NCBI GenBank assembly: GCA_008501785.1
Contig: QQUD01000804.1
Span: forward strand, 1-6,898
DNA from: Chloroflexota bacterium
GTDB taxonomy: Bacteria > Chloroflexota > Anaerolineae > Promineifilales > Promineifilaceae
Direction: 5' to 3'
Length of the DNA stretch: 6,898 nt
The position numbers and the translations under genes were made by a program. Shown here piece by piece: positions 3,879-6,898 of this stretch. The notes beneath the pieces are model-generated. The model made no database searches and was not told the DNA's origin. It saw only the letters and a program-made list of their open reading frames with translations. Numbering within the stretch: position 1 is the first letter of the stretch; every line of letters starts with the position of its first letter.

Positions 3879-6800
3879 ATGAAAGAAAAAAACAGCATTC
3901 TTAAATTACTCAACACTATGCTCAAAGTCGGCGCACCGCCGCCGAAAAAGAACGTGAAGGGCATCACCAATGTCGCTGGTCAGGCGCTGCCTGACTTTGC
4001 AGATGTGGAGATGTTACCGGTAAGGCAGGAAGACGGCCGTTTAACCAACTACCCCCCCACAACCCACTGGGACGACTGGGTGGAATGGGACGGTAAAGCA
4101 TGGCCGCAGCGTGTAGCCAGACGCTACATGCTCGTTCCCACCACCTGTTTCAACTGCGAAAGCGGCTGCGGCCTGCTCGCCTACGTAGACAAAGAAACCC
4201 TAGAAATTAAAAAGTTCGAGGGCAACCCGATGCACCCTGGCAGTCGGGGTCGCAACTGCGCCAAAGGACCCGCCACCCACAACCAAATCTACGACCCCGA
4301 ACGCATCCTCTACCCGCTGAAGCGGGTTGGCAAGCGTGGCGAAGGCAAATGGAAACGCATCACCTGGGATGAAGCCCTCGAAGAAATCGGCGCTAAAATG
4401 CATGCCAGTCGCATAAAACGGCGCGACGGCATCATGTACCACGTGGGTCGCCCTGGTGAAGATGGCTACACCAACCGTGCTATCCAAGCATGGGGGGTCG
4501 ATGGACACAACAGCCACACCAACATTTGCTCCAGCGGCGCACGCATGGGCTACTACATGTGGGGCGCATTCGACCGTCCCAGCCCAGATCACACCAACGC
4601 TCGCGTCATTTTGCTCATCTCCAGCCACTTGGAAACGGGCCACTATTTCAATCCTCACGCCCAGCGTATCATTGAAGGCAAAATGAAAGGAGCGAAAATC
4701 ATCACGTTTGACCCACGCTTGAGCAACACCGCCAGCATGAGCGATACTTGGCTGCCAACCTGGCCGGGAAGTGAACAAACGGTCCTACTGGCAATGGCAA
4801 ACTATCTGATTCAAAATGACCTTTACAACAAAGATTACGTGCGTCGCTGGGTGAATTGGAAGGACACACTGGAGGCAATTGTCAATGGTCAATTGTCAAT
4901 TGCTAATGGTCAATTGTTAGAAGAAATTCGCAACACGCCCCCTGATAATCGCCAGTTTGAACTTTTTGATCGCATACTCAAAGATTTGTATGCAGAATTT
5001 TCGTTCGAACGAGCCGCTGATGAGTCGCAGGTTCCGGTGGAGCGGATTCGAGAGGCGGCTGAGTATGTGGCGAATTGTGATGGGAAGCTGGCGACGCATA
5101 CGTGGCGCAGTGCCAGCATTGGAAATTTGGGTGGATGGCAGGTGGCGCGAGCGCTGTTTTTCTTGAATGTGCTTACCGGCAGCGTGGGTACACCCGGTGG
5201 TACGTCGGCTAACAGTTGGAACAAATTCACGCCTGCTGTGTTCAAAAAACCACCGGCAGGCATAGCCTGGAACGAGCTACATTTGCCACATGAATGGCCG
5301 TTTGCATTTTTTGAAATGAGCTTTTTGCTACCGCATTTCCTCGAAGAAGGGCGCGGCGACATTGATGTTTACTTCACCCGCGTCTACAACCCGATGTGGA
5401 TCAATCCCGACGGCTTCATGTGGCTAAAAGCGCTTAAAGACGAAGAAAAGATGAAATGCCACGTCGCGCTCACCCCCACGTGGAATGAATCAGCCTGGTT
5501 TGCGGATTATGTACTGCCAATGGGCCACGCTGGCGAACGCCATGATCTGGTCAGCCAGGAAACACACGCTGGTCAATGGATTTCGTTCCGGCAGCCAGTG
5601 CGCCGCGTGGCGATGGAAAAGATGGGACACCAAATTAACTTCACCCACGAAGCCAATCCCGGTGAAGTATGGGAAGAAAACGAATGGTGGATTCACCTTT
5701 CGGCATGCATGGACCCAGATGGCAGTTTAGGCATTCGCCAATATTTTGAAAGCCCGTACCGTCCCGGCGAACTGATCACAGTGGCTGAATATTATCAATG
5801 GCAATTTGAAAATGCAGTCCCTGGCCTACCCGAAATTGCCGCCAAAGAAGGACTCACCCCGCTGGAATACATGCGAAAGTACGGCGCGTTTGAAGTGACC
5901 AAAGAGAATTATGTACCGTATGAAAAAGAGGTAGAGATAGAGATAGAGACAGAGACAGAGTTAGCGACGAATTCACAATTCACAATTCACAATTCACAAT
6001 TCATTATTGATAAAGACGCTCGCATCATGAAAGATGGCTCCAAAATTGGGGTTCTCATCGATGGAAAACCCAAAGTTGGGGTGAAAACGCCGAGCCGTAA
6101 ATTCGAATTTTTTAGCCCCACCATGCATGAATGGGGCTGGACTGAAAAAGAGTACACGATTCCATATCCATTGAAGAGCCATGTGCATCCTGACAATATT
6201 GACCGCAGCAAGGGCGAAATGCTGCTGCTGCCCAACTTTCGGCTGCCAACGTTGATTCACACGCGCAGCGCAAATGCCAAATGGCTGTACGAAATCAGCC
6301 ACAAAAACCCGGTGTGGATGCACCCGTCCGATGCGAAACGGATGGGCGTGAAAACAGGCGATCTGATTCGCGTGGAAACCGAGATTGGTTATTTCATCGA
6401 CAAGGTGTGGGTGACTGAAGGGATTAAACCGGGCATTATCGCGATGAGTCACCACCTGGGACGGTGGCGACTGCAAGATAATGTGGGCGTGAACCCCGGT
6501 ATGTCTAACGTCGCCTCGTTGGAGGAGGATGCGAAGGGACATCACCAGCTGAATATTTTGAGTGGTGCTAAGTCTTGGGAGACTTTTGATCCAGATACGA
6601 GTCGTATCTGGTGGGAGGAAGTGGGTGTGCATCAAAACCTGACTCACGCTGTGCATCCGGACCCGATTAGTGGGGCGCACTGCTGGCTGCAAAAGGCGAT
6701 CAATGTGCGCAAGGCGCAGCCAAATGAGAAGTACGGTGATGTGTGGGTAGATACCAATCGCTCGATGGCAGTTTATCGCGAGTGGGTGGCAATGACCCGC

Positions 6801-6898
6801 AGTGCGGTAGATTTCAGCCCGGATGGGACAAGACGGCCGTTTTGGCTGAAACGCCCTCTCAAACCTGTCTATGAAGCGTACCAGCTGCCAGAACGGCC
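3879..6898 (+). CDS. Molybdopterin oxidoreductase catalytic subunit, PsrA/PhsA/SoeA type (partial)
   Basis: Member of the DMSO-reductase superfamily, binding Mo-bis-molybdopterin guanine dinucleotide and one [4Fe-4S] cluster. Cluster cysteines are C90, C93, C97 and C127. C217 in HTNICSSGAR is the probable Mo ligand. The dinucleotide-binding C-terminal domain begins near residue 781 and includes MSHHLGRW (856-863). The frame is open for 1006 codons and runs off the window. That length exceeds PsrA (about 760) and is nearer SoeA or TtrA. The N-terminus has no twin-arginine signal, suggesting a cytoplasmic enzyme like SoeA. Polysulfide, thiosulfate or sulfite are candidate substrates because of the nearby TusA, but formate-type or other oxyanion chemistry is not excluded. 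The ATG at 3879 has only a distant TAAGG (3862-3866), which is better spaced for ATG 3872 in another frame; M14 at 3918 is another option. Two repeat-built inserts interrupt it at residues 333-346 and 685-712. Confidence 0.9.
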   Translation, partial: MKEKNSILKLLNTMLKVGAPPPKKNVKGITNVAGQALPDFADVEMLPVRQEDGRLTNYPPTTHWDDWVEWDGKAWPQRVARRYMLVPTTCFNCESGCGLLAYVDKETLEIKKFEGNPMHPGSRGRNCAKGPATHNQIYDPERILYPLKRVGKRGEGKWKRITWDEALEEIGAKMHASRIKRRDGIMYHVGRPGEDGYTNRAIQAWGVDGHNSHTNICSSGARMGYYMWGAFDRPSPDHTNARVILLISSHLETGHYFNPHAQRIIEGKMKGAKIITFDPRLSNTASMSDTWLPTWPGSEQTVLLAMANYLIQNDLYNKDYVRRWVNWKDTLEAIVNGQLSIANGQLLEEIRNTPPDNRQFELFDRILKDLYAEFSFERAADESQVPVERIREAAEYVANCDGKLATHTWRSASIGNLGGWQVARALFFLNVLTGSVGTPGGTSANSWNKFTPAVFKKPPAGIAWNELHLPHEWPFAFFEMSFLLPHFLEEGRGDIDVYFTRVYNPMWINPDGFMWLKALKDEEKMKCHVALTPTWNESAWFADYVLPMGHAGERHDLVSQETHAGQWISFRQPVRRVAMEKMGHQINFTHEANPGEVWEENEWWIHLSACMDPDGSLGIRQYFESPYRPGELITVAEYYQWQFENAVPGLPEIAAKEGLTPLEYMRKYGAFEVTKENYVPYEKEVEIEIETETELATNSQFTIHNSQFIIDKDARIMKDGSKIGVLIDGKPKVGVKTPSRKFEFFSPTMHEWGWTEKEYTIPYPLKSHVHPDNIDRSKGEMLLLPNFRLPTLIHTRSANAKWLYEISHKNPVWMHPSDAKRMGVKTGDLIRVETEIGYFIDKVWVTEGIKPGIIAMSHHLGRWRLQDNVGVNPGMSNVASLEEDAKGHHQLNILSGAKSWETFDPDTSRIWWEEVGVHQNLTHAVHPDPISGAHCWLQKAINVRKAQPNEKYGDVWVDTNRSMAVYREWVAMTRSAVDFSPDGTRRPFWLKRPLKPVYEAYQLPER
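4033..4040. repeat. ACGGCCGT palindrome, copy 7
   Basis: Lies in the molybdenum subunit, read as GAC GGC CGT (Asp-Gly-Arg). Flanks over 40 bases: before, about 15 G and 5 C; after, about 7 G and 17 C, including a run of seven C. Confidence 0.85.
4875..4916 (+). repeat. Heptanucleotide tandem repeat, TCAATTG type, inside the molybdenum subunit
   Basis: Six consecutive 7-base units: GCAATTG, TCAATGG, TCAATTG, TCAATTG, CTAATGG, TCAATTG. The 42 bases equal two 21-base super-units and so keep the frame, encoding AIVNGQL then SIANGQL (residues 333-346). Any gain or loss not in multiples of three units would shift the frame. Confidence 0.85.
5934..5960 (+). repeat. Hexanucleotide repeat GAGATA/GAGACA
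   Basis: Two GAGATA units, two GAGACA units and a final GAG, encoding alternating Glu-Ile and Glu-Thr (residues 686-694). Being a 6-base unit, changes in copy number would keep the frame. It lies ten bases before the second heptanucleotide tract. Confidence 0.85.
5971..6005 (+). repeat. Heptanucleotide tandem repeat ATTCACA inside the molybdenum subunit
   Basis: Four perfect ATTCACA units and a fifth that diverges (ATTCATT). They encode the serine/glutamine/phenylalanine-rich stretch NSQFTIHNSQFII (residues 698-710). The unit length of seven means that slippage by one or two units would break the frame. Confidence 0.9.
6833..6840. repeat. ACGGCCGT palindrome, copy 8, with a cut copy at the window end
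   Basis: Lies in the molybdenum subunit and uses the third frame: AGA CGG CCG TTT (Arg-Arg-Pro-Phe). Flanks over 40 bases: before, about 14 G and 10 C; after, about 8 G and 11 C. The window's last seven bases, AACGGCC (6892-6898), look like a ninth copy cut by the boundary. Confidence 0.85.

Noticed and set aside
4200..4778. 192-codon minus-strand open frame rich in Ala and Val
   Set aside because: Antisense to the conserved cluster and Mo-ligand region; composition is that of a shadow frame.
4875..6005. Repeat tracts as a CRISPR array or mobile-element ends
   Set aside because: Units are seven bases with no spacers, lie inside an uninterrupted reading frame, and show no target duplication or transposase.
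5994..6692. 232-codon minus-strand open frame
   Set aside because: Antisense to the C-terminal dinucleotide-binding domain of the molybdenum subunit; no start signal or recognisable motif.

Overview
The window looks like part of a bacterial chromosome of moderate GC content, carrying the core of a membrane-bound molybdenum oxidoreductase together with a small sulfur-carrier gene. A four-cluster ferredoxin fused to an NrfD membrane subunit, a large molybdopterin subunit without a Tat signal, and a very frequent 8-bp palindrome make a Chloroflexota-like organism my best guess. No rRNA or other clear taxonomic marker is present, so the assignment is weak.

Layout. (1) 1-83: tail of an unseen plus-strand transcript, with a hairpin-plus-T-run terminator at 27-62. 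(2) 84-590, minus strand: folK, folate biosynthesis. (3) 591-856: divergent intergenic region with an extended -10 promoter (795-803) and a strong ribosome binding site (845-850). (4) 857-1099: tusA-type sulfur carrier with a GTG start. (5) 1096-1155: bridging segment with an A8 run, a 15-bp perfect hairpin, and a 19-codon frame that overlaps the stop of tusA and the start of the next gene. (6) 1152-2852: fusion of a PsrB/DmsB-type iron-sulfur protein with a PsrC/NrfD-type membrane protein. (7) 2852-3085: 77-residue orphan HisKA-like domain overlapping the fusion gene by one base. (8) 3136-3806, minus strand: an AbrB-like antitoxin and PIN (VapC-type) toxin pair with its own promoter. (9) 3879 to the window end: a molybdopterin-binding catalytic subunit (at least 1006 residues, cut by the end) whose frame contains two heptanucleotide repeat tracts.

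How the genes work together (inference): the catalytic subunit would pass electrons to or from the four iron-sulfur clusters of the fusion protein, whose NrfD half would exchange them with membrane quinones. The adjacent TusA-like carrier points to an inorganic sulfur substrate (polysulfide, thiosulfate or sulfite). Lack of an export signal on both redox subunits favours a cytoplasm-facing, SoeABC-like arrangement over a periplasmic Psr enzyme. The toxin-antitoxin pair separates the two halves of the complex and is transcribed the other way.

The most unusual signal is at the DNA level. The octamer ACGGCCGT occurs eight times, in all three reading frames and in genes on both strands. At every copy the flanking base composition changes from G-richer to C-richer when read 5' to 3'.
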